From Eumeta japonica (taxonomy: Eukaryota; Arthropoda; Insecta; Lepidoptera; Psychidae), in NCBI GenBank assembly GCA_005406025.1, contig BGZK01001018.1:162972-226971 (forward strand): a stretch of 64,000 bases of DNA, read 5' to 3'. This document shows positions 61,501-64,000 of this stretch, piece by piece (position 1 is the stretch's first letter; each line of letters starts with the position of its first letter). The position numbers and the translations under genes are program-made. The notes under the pieces were generated by a model. It was not told where the DNA came from. It saw nothing but the letters and a program-made list of their open reading frames with translations, and made no database searches.

Positions 61501-64000
61501 CAGTTCATAAGTATTTTAAATTATAGATTTTTTATAAATATAGATGAATGATTTAAGACACTTTCACGTGTTGCTCTAAAAATATTCAACCTAATCGCGT
61601 AGAAACACCTTTTAACACAAATATTTTTAACACATAAGATAACGTATGCGATATCTTAATTTCTATTACATTTTTCCGCTCGTTGCAGCTTTACCGGTTT
61701 TCAATAGAAATTGAGCATATATATACAATTTTCGAGAACATCGTTTTTAGAAAGCGTGCGAAATTATTTGACATTTTGTACGCTTTTTTGATCTATTGCT
61801 TTTAAGAATAATGCTCCAGATATCAGGCGCAGCTGATCGTGGTAAATATACTGATGCGAACATGAAACCACACTAAATGGAGCTGAGAAGGGCGCGGCTG
61901 GTGCCACACGGCCGAGGGCGGCCAAAACTGCTAGTCTACCTCTGCTCGAACCGACTTGCTGCATATAAAACCGTTGAACTCGTCCGTGACTTATGACCTC
62001 AGATATTTTAATGTTATTAATTTATTGCATCCCTCGTTCACAGTTTTCCATATATTTAATAATTCCTTTAAATATATTCAGTTAAAAAAAAACGTTTTTG
62101 ACGTTTATAACGCGGCTAAATAAGAAGGCCATCCTTATCAAGTCCAGAATTTCAAGTCGCTCCTTGTCCCCCGAACGAGAAAAGATGTAACGGGCGAAAC
62201 CGTTGACTCGCACCCCCCTCAAAATATGACACCGGTCTTGCCAGTTATTGCTCACATCAATAGCAGTTTAGCAACGTTTATGTCGGTTTATTCTTTTTTT
62301 TTTTATTCCAGGCGTAGGTATCCTATGGCAGATGCTTAAAAAATTTGCTGCGACAAATGTCTTTACTTTGGATTAACGTTCACAATTATTATTAGATCAC
62401 TATCTATTTCACAATTGTTATTAGATAGTGATATAATAATAAGTGGGAAAAAATAATTAAAATGTTGTGGACAAGTAAATTGAACTTATAAGGAACTTCT
62501 TCCCACTTATTTCAATAAAATAGTCTAAATGTTATCACTATTTAAATAATTTATGACGCACTAATAAAAAATATTCATGAGATATATTTGAAGACACTTA
62601 AATTAGCGTTTAATTCTATTATTATTTAGGAATTTAACTTGAGAAATCTGGACAATCTCCTATCTTGGCAGTCTGAATCTAGAAACCCTTAGTATGTGTT
62701 TTTGTCTAGGACTTAATTATAGTAGTCGCCAACTATAGCATAATTATTACGATTTTTGGGTAACTAAATTAGATTTTCGAAAATATATCAAAATCTTTAT
62801 TTCAAGTTTTTTAAGGCGATACCGCGATGAGAAGAGGGGACTGTCCTCATGCGTTAACACCACCAATGGCGGACACCTCACCGATAAGCAAACGACTAAG
62901 ACTATTATTATTAGCGCATACAAAAAACTAATTAATAGTAGTGCGTGTGGACCCGAAACAAAAAACGTAAGCGTCAAATCAAATAAATTTGTTTAAAATA
63001 AAAAGACGCTGATAAATAAAAAAAGTCTTTTACCCGTTTGTTGAAAATTGTTATTATCGTTATCCTGAAAAATAAATAATGAGGAATTGGATTCCGATTT
63101 TGAATAACAGCTAAAAAAGTGAATTATTAGGGTCTGTTTTGAGATTTAATTTTATCAAGAAAATTTTGTACAATCATGTAACCCTATTACAATTAAGTTA
63201 TATAACTGGTTAAAAAAACATACATCTAAAACTCAAACTGGTAGCTCATGCATTTAACGAGAACGAGGAAAAAAGAAAACTCCCTGTATCATTTTAAGGG
63301 ATGTATACGAGAGGAGTTTAAAGTTTCACATTAATTCAGAATCACACTAATATCAAACGTCGCAATCAAAACAAATGTCACGTAATCAGAGAAATTGAGA
63401 GGACTTTACCTTGACGAACCTTCACCTTGTCAGCTGTGAGCTTTGTCTTCTAGAGCCTTCGCAAATTAACTTTATTAGACATCTCTGTTCGTCGGTGACA
63501 GCCGACGGGAGCTGTCGTCAACAGATCGCAGCCTCTCTTTGAACCTCACCTATCTCTGGTGCTCTGGAATACCAGCCGAAGGCGGGTATATATGACATGA
63601 CAAAGGCGTACGTAGTAACAATTTTGGGGGCGTAGCTGACAAAATAGAAATAAATAATTATACTTTTCGCTCTCGCACTAATCAAAGCGTACCTGACTGA
63701 CGCGTATTTCGTACAAATAGCGATGCTAGGAATATGTACTTACAAGAATGAATGTTACTTACTTGCTAGAACTTTTTCTATCAACTGAGGAAAATCCCTA
63801 TTCTTGTTAGATCTATTACATTATTTCCGAGAATGTAATATAAAGACGATAGCGTAGATTGCGAGATGTAATTCCGCGATTTCATAGCACGAAATTTTTG
63901 TAGTTTCGCCCTGTCCACGTGTTCGTCGATCCGTATGTAACAGACTTATATAATTTCGACATTTTTTTATAGATTCTATTGAAATTAAACAGGCAGGTGT

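Larger units (their letters stand above)
33053..64000 (-). other. Upstream intron (or 5' flank) of the receptor gene
   Basis: The first exon found enters in phase 1, so at least one coding exon lies further upstream. I found none with both a phase-1 donor and Ig or signal-peptide character up to 64000. The stretch contains the minisatellite, the repeats listed separately and several GC islands. Remaining sub-stretches (38-40.8, 41.1-42.3, 47.4-48.6, 49.2-50.7, 51.7-53.1, 54.3-60.1, 60.4-64 kb) are AT-rich with no feature I can support. Confidence 0.5.

Noticed and set aside
61764..61964. MQQVGSSRGRLAVLAALGRV frame as a signal peptide
   Set aside because: Too weakly hydrophobic, with no convincing donor in the required phase.
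62747..62977. Hydrophobic minus-strand frame as the missing signal-peptide exon
   Set aside because: No phase-1 donor in a suitable place, and the region contains words typical of interspersed lepidopteran repeats.

Overview
The window is animal nuclear DNA, most likely from a moth or butterfly. It is AT-rich, has very long introns, and its transposons look lepidopteran: a wreck close to the Bombyx-type mariner, RTE- and Jockey-type LINE fragments, short Helitrons with CTAG ends, and MITEs. I see no bacterial gene, operon, CRISPR array or rRNA. Most open frames in the window are chance frames in introns.

One protein gene explains the coding signal. It lies on the minus strand and I could chain nine internal exons (33052-32908, 28037-27972, 26598-26415, 17328-17146, 11336-11170, 10647-10575, 8379-8185, 3049-2894, 1966-1805), about 1.33 kb of coding sequence over 31 kb. 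Their splice phases agree from one exon to the next. They encode three immunoglobulin domains, one complete fibronectin type III domain and the first part of a second. Domain order and strand motifs best fit a cell-surface receptor of the DCC/neogenin/protogenin group, missing its start (signal peptide, perhaps a further Ig) and its end (remaining FN3, membrane segment, cytoplasmic tail). The exon 11336-11170 is one base short of an open frame: either a consensus error in a GC-rich stretch or a real lesion.

The rest is intronic. 1-1804: mariner wreck. 4.9-6.3 kb: internally deleted LINE that keeps ORF1 and the tail of ORF2. 13.5 and 36.7-37.2 kb: two near-identical inverted copies of a ~465 bp element with terminal repeats. 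21.5-24.7 kb: a Helitron interrupted by a 2.1 kb hAT element with an 8 bp target duplication. 24.8-25.0 kb: retroelement protein fragment. 30.9-31.6 kb: Jockey-like LINE tail. 34.37-35.08 kb: 27 bp minisatellite open on both strands. 42.4-42.6 kb: MITE. 48.7-49.1 and 60.1-60.3 kb: RTE-like fragments. 50.73-51.61 kb: complete short Helitron carrying a tRNA-like segment. Several perfect hairpins of 13-21 bp arms are scattered through the introns.

From 33.1 to 64 kb no exon can be supported. This stretch holds GC-rich islands (43.2-43.6, 44.4-45.0, 40.8-41.1, 45.9-46.2 kb) that look more like conserved regulatory DNA than genes, two of which share a motif. All family names rest on recognition by eye; no searches were run.
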